From the NCBI GenBank assembly GCA_029215795.1, contig JARDYH010000002.1, forward strand, positions 294,531,973 to 294,595,972: 64,000 nt of DNA. Direction: 5' to 3'. Of the stretch, positions 11,659 to 23,115 are shown in pieces (position 1 is the first letter of the stretch; each line of letters starts with the position of its first letter). The notes under the pieces were generated by a model. That model worked only from the letters and a program-made list of their open reading frames with translations. It was not told the DNA's origin and made no database searches. The position numbers and the translations under genes are program-made. The DNA is from Anniella stebbinsi (lineage: Eukaryota > Chordata > Lepidosauria > Squamata > Anniellidae).

Positions 11659-11978
11659 TAGGCTGACCATATGAAAAGGAGGACAGAGCTCATGTAACTT
11701 TAAGAGTTGTAGAGAAAAGGGAATTTCAGCCAGTGTCATTTGTATGCAATTAGTTCCTGGTGAAATTCCCTCTTCATCACAACAGTTAAAGTTGCAGGGG
11801 CTCTGCCTTCTTTTGTATCTGGTCACTCTAGTATAGTGCCTGCAACTTTAACTGTTGTGATGAAGAGGGGATTTCACCAGGAACTAATTGCATACAAATG
11901 ACACTGGCTGAAATTCCCTTTTCTCTACAACTGTTAAAGTTATATGAGCCCTGTCCTCCTTTTCATATGGTCAGCTTA
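11659..11978. mobile_element. 320-bp foldback hAT-type MITE
   Basis: The whole element is a long inverted repeat. The left half starts 'TAGGCTGACCATATGAAAAG' and the right half ends with the complement, '...CTTTTCATATGGTCAGCTTA'. Inner arms include 'ACTTTAACTGTTGTGATGAA' and its complement. It is flanked by GCACTGCA (11651-11658) and GCGCTGCA (11979-11986), a 7-of-8 match expected for a hAT target duplication. Copies: 14241-14513, 35532-35851, 50168-50760 (interrupted) and 56214-56400 (half). The copy at 35532 is also exactly 320 bases. Confidence 0.8.
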
Positions 11979-12264
11979 GCGCTGCAGGGCTGACAGGCTA
12001 GGCCAGGGCGAGGGCGAGGGAGAGAGCAAGAGCAAGAGAGAGGAGGAGGGTGGCAGTGGTGATGGCAGCTGCTGTTGCTGGTGGGATGGGACCATCCAAG
12101 CCCTCAGCAGCTGACCCCTGATGCCAGGGGTCTGCTGACCTGGTCACAGCTTTCCACACTATAGTGAGGTGGACTGTATTTCTATTTAAAAGTGTCTCTA
12201 CATTAAGGGAAAAAACCCGCCTCCTTACCAGGCTTTTTTCCCCTCATGTCCTTCCACATTCACT

Positions 12265-12510
12265 ATGGGCTCCTTCAGATGCGACCAAGTGATTTGTAAT
12301 TGAAACCTTCAACTCTGGGCAATGTTCCATAAAGCTCAGTGAAACAATGCCATCTAGTGGCAGAATTAATCCCATGATTATTTTAGATACCGGATTATCT
12401 CTGTGTTTTTTAACAGTGAAATTTCTGGGGGAAGGCATGGGAGACATCTTGGAGGTTGACACCAGTCATGAGTGTGTAATAAATCACTCACGTAAAGAAA
12501 CTCTAAAATC
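12265..12510. mobile_element. MITE of the 'AATAAATCGCTC' family
   Basis: Left end 'GGGCTCCTTCAGATGCGACC', right end 'AATAAATCACTCACGTAAAG'. It contains 'AATGCCATCTAGTGGCAGAA' and shares the 'GACATCTTGGAGGTTGA' block with 430-640. Non-coding. Confidence 0.5.
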
Positions 12511-12529
12511 ATAATAGTTATTTCTTAAA

Positions 12530-12625
12530 TTGCAGCTGTACATATAAATTAGCATATGCACATTTTATACAAATCAATGTCATCTTTCATGCTCTCTTTT
12601 GGTGATTCATAAGTGGCTACCTTAT
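12530..12625 (-). mobile_element. fragment of the 'TATGGCGACC' hAT-like family
   Basis: The reverse complement of the left end of 4262-4650. It contains 'AAATTAGCATATGCACATTT' and 'TTTTGGTGATTCATAAGTGG'. Confidence 0.6.
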
Positions 12626-12641
12626 TTTGAAAACACAAGTC

Positions 12642-12850
12642 ACAGGAAGCTGCCACATACTGAGTCAGACATTGATCCATCTAGCTCACTATTGCCTTCT
12701 TGGACCAGCAGGGCTCTGAAGGCTCTGAGGTAGACAATTTCCCCATCACCTGCTACCATATTGTTTTAACTAGAGATGCTGGGGATTGAAATTGAGCCCT
12801 TCTGCATGCAAAGCAGGTGCTCTGCCACCTGAGCTATGGTCTTTCCCTCT
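12642..12850 (-). mobile_element. tRNA-derived SINE
   Basis: Minus-strand copy of the SINE also found at 22928, 34005 and 61728. Read from its head, it has a box A-like 'TAGCTCAGGTGGCAGAGCAC', then a box B region, and ends in 'ACTGAGTCAGAC' complement plus 'GGCAGCTTCCTGTG'. A diverged, inactive-looking copy. Confidence 0.7.
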
Positions 12851-12924
12851 CCAAATTCTGACATTGACAAAAATAGGACAATTATAATGGAAGGAACTGA
12901 GAATGTGGCGTTAGGCATCTTGTG

Positions 12925-13030
12925 GCCCTCCTGAAGTTGTTGGACTGCAACTCCCATCCAGTCCTGGTCTGCATAGCCAATGGTGAGGGATGATGGGTCT
13001 TGCAGTCTAGCAGTATCTGGAGAGCCATAA
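12925..13030. mobile_element. small palindromic MITE ('CAACTCCCATC' family)
   Basis: Contains 'TTGGACTGCAACTCCCATCC' and the inverted 'GGGATGATGGGTCTTGCAGT'; same family as 2885-2998. Confidence 0.55.
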
Positions 13031-13103
13031 ACTGCGTTGCCCTGCATTATGACCTGACATTGTACTCTGTACTTTGAATTAAACTGATTTGCTTTTGTGT
13101 AGT

Positions 13104-13134
<31 letters not shown>

Positions 13135-13136
13135 TA
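13104..13136. repeat. (CTG)n microsatellite
   Basis: An imperfect CTG run with one TTG interruption. Confidence 0.9.
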
Positions 13137-13821
13137 TTAGGGGCTCCTTTGATTCTATAATGAAGCTGAACTTTCCTTTCTTCACTGGGGTCTAGAGTTC
13201 TTGCATGTCTGAGATATCTCAAGATTTGGATTATAAGCTTCCCTGCAGGAGAGAATAGGAAAAAGATGGTTGGTGATTAACTTTCTTAATGAAAAACAAA
13301 ACAAAAAATATAGTAAGAGTGGCAAAGTCTATTATTCAAAGTGGCAGGAGCATGGATGTAGCTTTAAATATATGAAGACTTTCCTAGCCTCAGGGTCAGG
13401 GTTCGCTCAAGACATTTTGCTGCCCCCCTCCCCTCAATTCTATGTACAGAAGAAGCCAACTGGACTGGTAGTTGAATCTTACTTCTACATTGGCAACAGG
13501 ATGGTGCCCTTTGCCATTTTTGAGGGCATCACACTAGCTCAGGGGGTGCAGTGCAGGCCAAGTAGCACATACTGCTTTATCCCCCCAACATCCTTGCCCC
13601 CTCCCACTATCCCAGACCTTACTTTAAATCTGTATCTAGCACTACATACGTTTTATTTTTACTCTAGAGTAGGCACGGAGGGTCCAATCCAGATGTTAAA
13701 AGTAGAGACAGGCCTGATCAGGCTCTTTGTTTAGTGAAACTGGAGTTTGTTTGGTTGGTTTAATACATTTCTTTGCTGCCTTTCGAGGTTGCAGTCTTTT
13801 TTAGTGAAACTCCTTCTCTGA

Positions 13822-14215
13822 GAACTCCATCACACCAGTGGTTTATTGCACTCTCGCCACGACTGGCATCTAGTTTTGCAGCGTGGGACTCATGTGACAT
13901 TGTCCCTGTCCTGCACCCATCTTGCCTCCTTTCCTCCATTTGTGTATTATTTTGGTGTGGGGAAAGACTGGATTATTTTCCCCAAGCGGTTTTAATGTGC
14001 CCTTAAGTCTCCATGTATCGTTGTCCTCTCAGTTTTTCCTTTGTTGGGGGTGTGAACTTTGAGAGAAGGGGCGGGGTGGAGTGGAAGAGCAAACAAGCAA
14101 AAGGGAGGTTTCACGGTGCAGTGCAATAACACAAGCCCACGTGAAAGGGAACCTTAGCTTGACGCGCTTATGAAACGGAGGTCAAAAATGTGGAGGCAAA
14201 CCAGGGGGAGCCCTG
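13822..14215. mobile_element. MITE with 'ACTCCATCACACCAGTG' left end
   Basis: The left end 'GAACTCCATCACACCAGTGG' matches the left end of the intact element at 42564-43282 ('GAGCTCCATCACACCAGTG'). The interior shares 'TGGGACTCATGTGACATTGT' with the related element near 57850 ('TGGGACTCACATGACATCAT'). Its right end has lost the inverted terminus. Confidence 0.5.
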
Positions 14216-14240
14216 CGAGAGACTTTACATGCCTTTAATG

Positions 14241-14513
14241 TATGGTGACTACATGGAAAGGAGGACAGGGCTCCTGTATCTTTAACAGTTGTATAGAAAA
14301 AGGAATTTCAGCAGGTGTCATTTGTATACATGCAGCACTTGGTGAAATTCCCTCTTCATCACAGTGGTTAAAGCTGCAGGAGCCTTCTAGTGACCAGCTA
14401 CAAAAGAGGGCAGGGTTTCTGCAACTTTAGCTGTTGTGATGAAGAGTGGATTTCATCAGGTGCTGCACCAGGTGATGCAGGAGCCCTGTCCCCCTTTCCA
14501 CATGGTCACCCTA
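14241..14513. mobile_element. hAT-type foldback MITE, internally shortened
   Basis: Same family as 11659-11978. Left end 'TATGGTGACTACATGGAAAG', right end 'TTCCACATGGTCACCCTA'. Flanks TTTAATG(T) and TTTAATG(G) give a probable 7-8 base target duplication. About 47 bases shorter than the 320-bp copies. Confidence 0.75.
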
Positions 14514-15053
14514 TTTAATGGCTACACAAGAGGAAGAAAATCAGCCTTGAGAAACATTGATTAAGTTTGCATCTATTGAATTTATGCCTGTTGTATTAAG
14601 TGCATACATCTTTCCTCAGGGGAAACAATAAAGGTGACAGTCCTACACCAGAGAAGAAGGTTGTAAACCTGCAACAACACATTTGAATTGGAAACTCTAT
14701 GTATGACTTGTGTAGAGGAAGAGATAATATAAAACCACTCAGGCCTAAGAATGTATGTTAACAAAGTGAGAAGGCAAAGGAAGTATCTGTGGAAGAACAA
14801 ATGGGCTGAAAATTGATAATCAGAGAATTTTGAGGTGGTTAATTAAAAAACTATATGGTTCTTCTGTTCTGGCCTCATTCATTTATGGCTTTTTACATTA
14901 CAAGTGAATCCAGGCAAAGATAGCAGTCTAGTTCACATCCATAATGGAAACTGTAGTATATTGAATGTACTTTTAAGATCCAGTTTCCCCTCTGACATTT
15001 GCCTTGCATGGTTTAGTCCCATTTGGTATGTTTCTGGTTTTGTTCCACCTCCC
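14514..15053. other. no recognisable feature
   Basis: AT-rich, with no supported gene or repeat. Confidence 0.5.
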
Positions 15054-15491
15054 TCATTTTACCAACATGTTAACCATGACATCATGGAAAACCTTGTCAA
15101 ATGCCTTGCTGGAGTCAAGATATATGTCCACAGCTTTCCCATGATCTACCAAACTAGTAACTCTATCAAAATAGGTGATAACGTTGGTCAGGCATGACCA
15201 ACCTAAATAATTATGCAGTATTTTCTTGATGCACACAGACCAATCACTTAATAATCTGTTGTAGAACTTCCCCAATACTGAAATCAGGTTGACTGTTCTG
15301 TAGTTGCCTGGATCCATCTTCCTCCCCTCTTGAAAATGGACAACATTTGCTCAACTCCAGCCTTCTGATGCCTTACTTGATCTCAAGGAACAGTTGCTCT
15401 GAAATAATGTCCATAAACTCCTTCAGCCCACAGAGATGTAATTCATCTAGCTCTGTGGACTTAAACTCATTTAAAATAGTTAGGTGTTCTC
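15054..15491 (-). pseudogene. CR1 LINE reverse transcriptase, proximal half (interrupted)
   Basis: Minus-strand translation gives the CR1 linker ('EFKSTELDELHLCGLKEFM') and then the start of the reverse transcriptase: 'DPGNYRTVNLISVLGKF', 'SCLTNVITYFDRVTSLVDHG' and 'YLDSSKAFDKVFHDVMV', the block containing the first catalytic Asp region. The frame has stops and ends at 15054; the YADD part and 3' end are missing. The same element resumes at 17940-18215 on the far side of the L2-type LINE inserted at 15499. Confidence 0.75.
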
Positions 15492-15498
15492 TAAACAT

Positions 15499-17783
15499 GC
15501 TGTTTTCAGTTCTGAACAGACAGATCTGTGGGCGGAGGTAATGAATACCTCCGAATTGTCATGGACAGACCATTTTCTGGTCAGGGTTAGTATCACGGCT
15601 ACCACCTGCCCCTGCAGGGGTGGCGGACCTATTAAGGTGGTCCGCCCTCAAAGGCTGATGGATCTTTCTGGATTCCAGAAAGCCTTGGAGGGTTCCATGG
15701 CTGGTATCGTCGACGATCCTGTAGAAGCCCTGGTCAATAGATGGAATCAAGACCTAACTAGGGCTATCGACACGATCGCCCCCAAACGTCCTCTCCGGCT
15801 CGCTTCTAATAGGGCGCCCTGGTATACAGAAGACCTCAGGGAGTTGAAGCGGAAAGGACGACAACTGGAGCGCCGATGGCGGAAAACTCGACTTATATCC
15901 GACAAGACACGACATAGAGAACATCTTCGTTCCTATGGGGTGACAATACGTGCAGCGAAGAAAGCATTCTTCTCTGCGCGCATTGCGTCTGCGAATTCAC
16001 GTCCAGCAGAACTGTTCAGGGTGGTGAGGGGTCTAACCCAGGCACCTTCTCCCCTGAATCTGATTTTAGAGCCTTCGGTAGTTCGCTGTGATGTCTTTAA
16101 TGATAATTTCACAGATAAAATCTCTTGGATAAGAGCCGAATTAGATGTCATTGTTATAGCAGAGGCTGACAGTGGAGTGTCCAGCGACTCCGTGAGTAGG
16201 ATTACACTTGATCAGTTTCAGTTGGTGAGTACTGAGGATGTGGACAAGGTACTTGGATGTGTGAGGAGGACGACTTGCCCTCTCGATCCCTGTCCTTCTT
16301 GGCTGGTCGTCCAGGGAGGAGATGCAGTTAGATCACATCTACAACATATCATGAATGCATCTCTCAGGGAGGGGAGTTTTCCATCATGTTTAAAAGAGGC
16401 GGTGGTAAGGCCGCTTCTAAAAAAGCCCTCCCTGGATCCCCTGGACCTTAATAACTACAGGCCAGTATCACATCTTCCATTTTTGGCAAGGTGATCGAGA
16501 GGGTGGTTGCCTTCCAACTCCAGGCAGTCTTGGATGACACTGATTTTCTAGACCCATTTCAAACCGGCTTCAGGGCAGGATATGGAGTTGAGACCGCTTT
16601 GGTCACCTTAGTGGATGATCTACGCCTTAGTATTGACAGGGGGAGTGTGTCTCTGCTGGTACTCCTGGACCTCTCAGCGGCTTTAGATACCATCGACCAC
16701 GGTATCCTTCTGGAGCACCTGGGGGAATTGGGAATCGGGGGCACTGTGCTTCAGTAGTTCTGATCCTATCTCTCGGGCAGGTTCCAGATGGTGATGCTTG
16801 GGGATAGCTGCTCTTCAAAAAAGGAGTTGCTATGTGGTGTACCACAAGGTGCCATCCTTTCCCCAATGCTGTTTAACATTTACATGAAACCGCTGGGAGA
16901 GATCATCCGGAGGCATGGGACGGGGTGCTATCAATACGCTGATGACACCCAAATATATTTCTCTATGCCTTCGACAACATCGTCATCTAAGGATAGTGTG
17001 TCTCCTCTGAATGAATGCTTGGAGGAGGTAATGGGCTGGATGAGGAAAAACAAACTGAAGCTGAATCCAGACAAGACGAAGGTGCTTGCTGTCAAAGGCC
17101 CCAACCTGGGTTTGGAGGTGTGTCAACCAGTTCTGGATGGGTTTACACCCCCCTGAAAGATTGTGTTCGCAGCTTGGGGGTACTCCTGGATCCGTCGCTC
17201 CAAATGACAGCTCAGATTGATGCGATGGCCAGGAGTGCTTACTATCAGCTTCGGCTGATACACCAGCTGCTCCCCTTCCTAGAGTTGGAAGACCTAAAGA
17301 CGGTAGTGCACACGCTGGTAACTTCGAGGCTTGACTTCTGCAATGCACTGTACATAGGACTACCTTTGTGCCTAGTCCGGAAACTTCAACTTGTTCAAAA
17401 TATGGCAGCCAGGTTGGTCACTGGTACACCTAGGGGTGACCACATTACACCACTTTTAAAATCGCTTCATTGGCTGCCAATCAATTTCCGGGCGAAGTAT
17501 AAAGTGTTGGTTATTACCTTTAAAGCCCTACATGGTTTGGGTCCAGGTTACCTGCGGGATCGCCTTCTCCTGTACAATCCGCCTCGCACACTTATGTCCT
17601 CTGGGAAGAACTTAAGTCAGCCAGAACTAGGCTGACGAGTGTTACCCAGAGGACCTTCTCTTCCATCGCTCCCAGACTATGGAATTGTCTGCCAGAGGAG
17701 ATTCAACAAATTAGCAGTCTTCATGAATTTAAGAGAGTCATGAAGACTGCTCTCTGCCGGCAGGCCTATCCAGATGAATTTTA
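15499..17783 (+). pseudogene. L2-type ORF2 (endonuclease end, reverse transcriptase, C-terminus)
   Basis: The endonuclease C-terminus is seen as 'SELSWTDHFLVRVS' (near 15555). The linker runs to 'LDLNNYRPVSHLPFL', then 'QTGFRAGYGVETALVTLVDD', 'LLVLLDLSAALDTIDHGILL' (palm; the usual F/D-x-S-A-A-F is slightly altered), 'GVPQGAILSPMLFNIYM', and 'YQYADDTQIYF' with the catalytic YADD near 16935. The C-terminal 'LKSLHWLPINFRAKYKVLVI' and 'PRLWNCLPEEIQQISS' end at a stop at about 17783. Breaks: a frame change near 16490, in-frame TAG and TGA at about 16755-16762 (consistent with decay of Trp and Arg codons), a frame change at the C run near 17148, and another near 17610. Not functional. Confidence 0.85.
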
Positions 17784-17899
17784 AGATGTTTTTAATGATG
17801 TTTTTTTTCTTGTTTTTAAAATTTTAACTGTGATTCTTGTGTTTTATATTGTTGTTGTTCCCCGCCTCGATCTGGAGGGAGAGGCGGGTTATAAATAAA

Positions 17900-17932
<33 letters not shown>
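15499..17932 (+). mobile_element. L2-type non-LTR retrotransposon, 5'-truncated
   Basis: A 2.4-kb LINE running from the last part of an apurinic-like endonuclease, through the whole reverse transcriptase and C-terminal domain, to a 3' end 'CCCCGCCTCGATCTGGAGGG'-'AGGCGGGTTATAAATAAA' followed by (TTA)n at 17900-17932. It is flanked by TAAACAT (15492-15498 and 17933-17939), a likely 7-bp target duplication. It sits inside the minus-strand CR1 copy, so it is younger than that element. Confidence 0.8.
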
Positions 17933-17935
<3 letters not shown>

Positions 17936-17939
17936 ACAT

Positions 17940-18215
17940 CTTCATTCCTCTCCTATCATTTCTTCACTTGTTCTAGGTTGAACACAACTTCCCTTGTTGG
18001 AGAAGATTGAAGCAAAATAGGAGTTGACTGGTTCCACCTTTTCTCCTCTTAACAATTCATCAACTTCCCTAAGTAGCTGATCTACCCCTTATTTGAGCTT
18101 ATTGCTCCTAACAGAACTAAGGATCCCTTTTTCACTGGTTTTAGCATCTCTTGCATGAGCTCATACTGGGTCTTAGCCTTCCTAACACCATTCTTAGCCT
18201 TCCAACATCATTTTT
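17940..18215 (-). pseudogene. CR1 LINE linker region, second part
   Basis: The continuation of the CR1 copy at 15054-15491. The minus strand reads 'AKTQYELMQEMLKPVKKGS' and 'VDELLRGEKVEPVNSYFASI' before running into the L2 insertion. These are the endonuclease-to-polymerase linker residues of CR1. Confidence 0.65.
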
Positions 18216-18269
18216 ACCCCATTTTTACAGGTTCGGGTTACTCTATTGTACTCCTTGCACATCACTAGC

Positions 18270-18460
18270 AACATTAAGGCCAACAATAAATAATTCTTTA
18301 AATATATCAGAAGCAGAAACCGAATAGAGGCAGTTGGTTCACTGGGTGACAATGGAGTTAGAGAAGTGGTAAAAGAAGATAAGGAGATTGCAGAGAAGCT
18401 GAATGAACTCTTTTCATCTATCTTCATTGCAGAAGATGTAAGACAAATACCAGTGTAGGC
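18270..18460 (+). pseudogene. CR1 LINE linker fragment, opposite strand
   Basis: Plus-strand frame with 'FFKYIRSRNRIEAVGSLGD' and 'KEIAEKLNELFSSIFIAED', the same linker region as the preceding entry but in the opposite direction. This makes a head-to-head pair of CR1 remnants separated by about 55 bases. No polymerase domain follows. Confidence 0.7.
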
Positions 18461-19597
18461 ATTGGCAGGGGGTTCTATGATTCTTTGTGACAGCAGGTAA
18501 CCTTTCACTGAAGGGCAAATTAACTCACACTGAACCAGCTAGGAAATCCTTTCACAAACAATCCCCTGAACATCTTGCTCTGTTCCTGTGGAGCTGAGAC
18601 TTGCTAAGGCCAAGACATGGAACCTAGCTTGAATGCTAGGCCTCAGCTCTGAAACCAAAAGGAACATCATGCTTGGTTTGAGGCAACATGTCACAATTAT
18701 ACACACTGCTCGAATGAGGCAACATGGCTTCCATGTAGCTATTAGCAATACTGAGTCTCGCTTTGGAAATTAACCACTGGTTTCCCAATGATTAGGAGGT
18801 TGGGTTGGGGGTGGGGAAAGGCAACATAAACACTGTAAGCTATGTTGAGAGCTGGTGGCAGAACTGGAATGAAACAAGAGCAACCTCTTACGCTTTTATC
18901 ACAAGAACCTCCTTCTTTCCTTCCTCAGAGGAATTTGAATTCCTAAACACATCACCACCACTTTGATTCACTACATTTGTGCCTCTGTTTGTAGGCCTAA
19001 TGCATTAAGTAGTCACATGCTTCCATTTAAGTGCCAAGCCAATTTTTCAAGCATTGTGATTATTCACTGGGAAATGGAATGTTGACTTAAGGGGGTGGTG
19101 GTTGGAGGGGAGGTGGAATAACTCAGTTGTCATAATGAGTTGATTCAGACTGGATAATCACACTGGGATGTTAAAAGAATGTGCAAGTATCCAAAACCTG
19201 ATAGGGAGGTTATGTAACAAGCGCTTTTTGGAGGCCCTTAATTTCAAGGATTCTGCAGGTTATGAGCTAATCCAAGTCCAGAACAAACATTCTGGGTAAC
19301 TAAAACTGATGCTCATTAGTAAAGAACTTGGTAAAGGACTTGGATGTCTATGTGCACACAATCCACCAACCAAAGGACACATCTGTGAAACAACAGAGAG
19401 AATGAGAGAGCACTTGCGCTCAAGTGAGAAGTATTCTTTGGAGTTGTATGATGAAAACGTTTAAAATATAGACATTATTAATAAAACAACAGCATACTTT
19501 TATAGAGTTTTCCCTCTACCCATGTCATATGTAACACTGAAAACCCTGATGGTGATGAAGAATGGACTTACCTGAAGCCTAGCTATGCTAACACTGG
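18461..19597. other. no recognisable feature
   Basis: No gene or repeat that I can name. The base composition resembles the rest of the window. Confidence 0.5.
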
Positions 19598-19731
19598 CAG
19601 AATCTACACTACTGCTTTATAGTGATATATTGAAGTGCACTGACAACAGTTGGGGCCCAGGACACGTGCCATATCCCATTTTCAAACCGATTTCAAAGTG
19701 TTATATCTTGCTTGGTGTAGATCTGGCCACT
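19598..19731. mobile_element. small MITE with 'GGCAGAATCTACA' ends
   Basis: Left end 'GGCAGAATCTACACTACTGC'. The right end 'TTGGTGTAGATCTGGCC' is its approximate inverted complement, with an inner 'TTATAGTGATAT' against 'GTTATATC'. Confidence 0.5.
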
Positions 19732-19829
19732 GTCTTTGCCCACAGTTAAGGATGTCAGAGGAATCTGCAACAGATATAAATGAGTTTGGATTTCTATGAA
19801 TCTGACTGGCAGATACTGTAGTAGACCAG

Positions 19830-20140
19830 TATTTTTCTGAGTCATGTGGATTCTGCAGGTGTTCGGACCAGTTTTTCACTTTTAGAGGAGAATTTGTGCT
19901 AATTTGCATTTTGTGCTAATTTGCGCCAACGAATGTGTATCAGCACATTTGCGTAATTGTGCAAGTGTTCGTTAGTCCTAACTAGTGCTAATGCAAATTC
20001 CTGCAAGTGGAATGAAATTCTGGTTAAAAAAAAGTCATTCCATCAATGAGTGGATGACAGAACCAAAGATGCCTGACAATTCATGAAACACAGACAGAAT
20101 GAATTTAATAAAATCCATATATCCTGACTTACAAATTTGA
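19830..20140. repeat. dispersed repeat shared with 50765-50905
   Basis: Blocks shared in order: 'TGAAATTCTGGTTAAAAAAA', 'ATCAATGAGTGGATGACAG', 'AAACACAGACAGAATGAATT' and 'AAAATCCATATATC'. The left part contains repeated 'GTGCTAATTTGC' units. Its class is unknown to me. Confidence 0.5.
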
Positions 20141-20184
20141 TGCTATATGTGCACTATGTTTATCCTCCCTATCTTTCCCTGGGC

Positions 20185-20290
20185 TTAGGCGTCATCCATA
20201 TGCGGATGACACCCAGCTCTATCTTCCTTTTTCATCAAATCTAGGCAAGGCAGTGGCTGTTCTGAATCAGTGCCTGGGTGCTGTAATGTA
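20185..20290 (+). pseudogene. L2-type reverse transcriptase fragment with YADD
   Basis: Reading from about 20190, the plus strand gives 'RHPYADDTQLYLPFSSNLGK' and then 'AVAVLNQCLGAV'. This is the catalytic palm motif of an L2-type polymerase, isolated from the rest of its gene. Confidence 0.7.
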
Positions 20291-20384
20291 TATAAACATC
20301 ACAAACAAACAAACAAACAGATAAGCCTCTGGTGAGATCTCAAGGTTGGCCACTTGTTGAGAGGGTAGCTGGGATTGTTATATC

Positions 20385-20540
20385 TATTTATTTACATCCC
20401 GCTTTTTGCCCAATACTGGGCCTGAAGGCAGCTTTACAAAATTAAAACATATACAGTTAAAACCTATAAATAGAAATATACAAAAGTTAAAAATATAACA
20501 GGTTTCAATATTAAAACATTTCAGCATTTAAAATGCATAT
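20385..20540 (-). mobile_element. L2-type LINE 3' tail
   Basis: Reverse complement of a LINE terminus: 'ATTTATTTACATCCCGCTTT', then 'GAAGGCAGCTTTACAAAATT' and an A-rich stretch. Confidence 0.5.
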
Positions 20541-22927
20541 TTCTATGTTGGCTTACTGCCAAACAATCTTGAAACCAGTGGAATAGAGCATCAGAATAGG
20601 GGAGGGGTTAACATACTGTAAGCATAATCCCTGAGAGAGTCCGAGGGTGGGGATCTTGATGCAGGCTGATCTGGAGAGGTGTTGTGTACCAGAGGCTGTT
20701 ACCATCCATTGTCATATTCTGATTCTGACAACTGTAGCGATGTAAGCTTATGATCTTGCATTGCTGCAACCATCATGTCTTGCTTTCTGCTACTTTGTTA
20801 ATTTGCTTTTATTTGATAAAATCTTCAGCCTTCAGCCGTTAGTGTGTTTATTGCATCAGTGCATTTATTGAATCCTAAAAAGAATAGTTGCCTCTTGGCA
20901 ATACAGGTGGTTAGGCCAGACTCAATCATGTCTACCTGAAAAGATGTGGGCTGGTTCTAGGTCAGCTACCCCATCCTACCCCATCACTTGGGACCAAATG
21001 ATATGTGGCAAGGAAACATGTGGATGCTAAAGACCCACATTTCCCTGGTAACATGAAGTTAAAGAGCCATGTGAAATGATGGCATAGATTTAGCATTTCC
21101 CTGCCTCTATCTTCCTTTCATACGTTGCTACCAGGAGGGTGGGGGGGAAGGAAGAGAATATCTTGGCATCATCATGTCACATCTCTTTTTTAAACACACA
21201 CACACACACACACACCATCTCCATGTTATCAGACAGATGTGGGGGAGAGATGCTGGTTAGTGGCACCAATGTATCTGCTCAAAATATGTATTTTGGGCCT
21301 CATTGCAGGAGCATCCTGGATCAAATATATCTACCTTTTCCTGGATACCAGACCTAGACAGCAAGAAGATGTCATGTGAATGAGCTTAGGAAAAGACTAA
21401 TGCTTAAATCCACATGCTTTAACCAACGTAATGCATGGCTCAGCCATTTCTCAGTCGAATAGACTGTACAGTTTTATTTATTTATTTATTTAATTTCTAT
21501 ATTACCAAATAACCAAAGCTTGGATTGTTATCAGTTCTACACGGGAAGGAATAAGACGATCGCTTATATTGTCTACCTCTTAAAATGGAGCATATTGGGT
21601 TATACCAACTTAATCCTGTGTAAGAGTTATAAACTGCATACACAGAAAAACGTGTATATTTCAGGTCTGCAGAAGAGTAAAAAGGGAACACATATACATA
21701 CCCAATCTAAAAATGACAGGAGCAATATGGGTAACCAGGGTTATAGTTAAAGGAAGTAGAGAGAAAATAACGGAACTGTCAAAAAATAAAAACCACATCT
21801 TAACAATGAATATTTTGCTAAATTGATATTTATTGCTATTGTGCAAGCTTTTAGCCTCACCAGAGGAATAAATCATTGCATCCATTTCTTTTGTGTTGAT
21901 AAACATGCACAAGCATTTACCCAGTATAATGTGCCATGTGAAAATAACAACTTAATATCCTGTGGGGGAAAATATAAAGTAGGGCTGGGGAGGGAGGAAA
22001 GAAAACACTTTGTACCAATTTTGCTTCTTAAACAAGAAATGGCTTGAAATGTTCTGCACTGTTAAAATATATATCTTTCATCTGATTCTGGAAGTGTTCC
22101 TCCCTTGGTGAAGGTATCCTTCCATTATGGTACTGACGTGTTGCTTCAGACTGAGGTACAGTGGATATGCATTTTATCCTATTAGAGAAGTTGAAATGGG
22201 AATGAAGGGTACATTTCCCCCCTGACAGTTGGCTTTATTGAAAAAAAAAATCTTCTGCAAATGGCAAGAAAAAGCATGCAGAAAATAAAGGACAGGAAAT
22301 ATTGCTCAGCAGTGTGAACACACACTATCCTTCATAAAATAGTACACTATAGACCTTTAAAAAAAATGTGGGTTCCTTATTCCGTTCTCAAATATGGCTG
22401 TCTTTGGGAAATTGATTTTTCTTTTGCTTTAGAAAAAGAAACTTACAATAGCATCAGCAATTTGCAGGGAGTATGTTGCTCTCCTCTTGCCATTCACTAG
22501 AAAGTGCTTCCTAGTTAGAAAATATTATTAGTTAGGATGAGAGAAATATCACTGCAGATGTAATGTTTCTTCATGTACTAATGAGTTATTACAGTGCTTT
22601 TCACCTGGGCAGATAACAGGTCTCTAGAGGAGCATTGTCCTTTGAACAGTTGTGTAGAGGTCATGTTTTATATGAATATTAGGTTGTGAAAATAGTATGA
22701 TGCTTGGGAGGACATTTTGCTTTTTGATCAGTAGTTTGTTTAGAACTGAGTGGATTTTTTTTCCTCAGCAAAAAGAAAACAACCATTGAATTTAAGGGAT
22801 TCAGATAACCTGAATCTGTTTTTCCTCATATTTTCTCAACACCATAAGCCAAATTCTAAACTTAAGTGCATTCATTGCACATAGTGATTGTGAGAAAGGG
22901 GTAAATATAAACGCACGGCTGCATAGG
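20541..22927. other. mostly unannotated; (CA)n at 21196-21214 and an L2-type tail at 21475-21545
   Basis: (CA)n is clear at 21196-21214. At 21475-21545 '(TTTA)nATTTCTATATTACC' followed by 'AACCAAAGCTTGG' looks like another minus-strand LINE tail. Nothing else is recognised. Confidence 0.45.
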
Positions 22928-23115
22928 GAGTGTCCATGGCTCAGTAGTAGAGCACTCACTTTGCATGCTGAAGATCCTGCATTTAGTCTCCACCATCTCT
23001 AGATAGGACTGAAAAAAGTCCTGCCTGAAACCCTGGAGAGCCGCTGCTAGTCAGTGCTGACAATACTTGGCTGATGGATGAATAGTTTGACTCAGTATAA
23101 GGCAGCTCCCTATCT
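22928..23115 (+). mobile_element. tRNA-derived SINE
   Basis: A box A-like 'TGGCTCAGTAGTAGAGCAC' near 22937, a degenerate box B near 22975, a body 'CCTGGAGAGCCGCTGCTAGT' and an end 'GACTCAGTATAAGGCAGCTC'. The same family lies at 12642 (minus), 34005 and 61728. Confidence 0.75.

Noticed and set aside
12766..13185. 139-aa minus-strand open frame with a Ser/Asn run
   Set aside because: Spans part of a SINE, a palindromic MITE and a (CTG)n repeat; a chance frame.
22928..23000. tRNA gene suggested by box A/B-like sequence
   Set aside because: No cloverleaf or acceptor pairing; it is the head of a dispersed SINE with four copies in the window.
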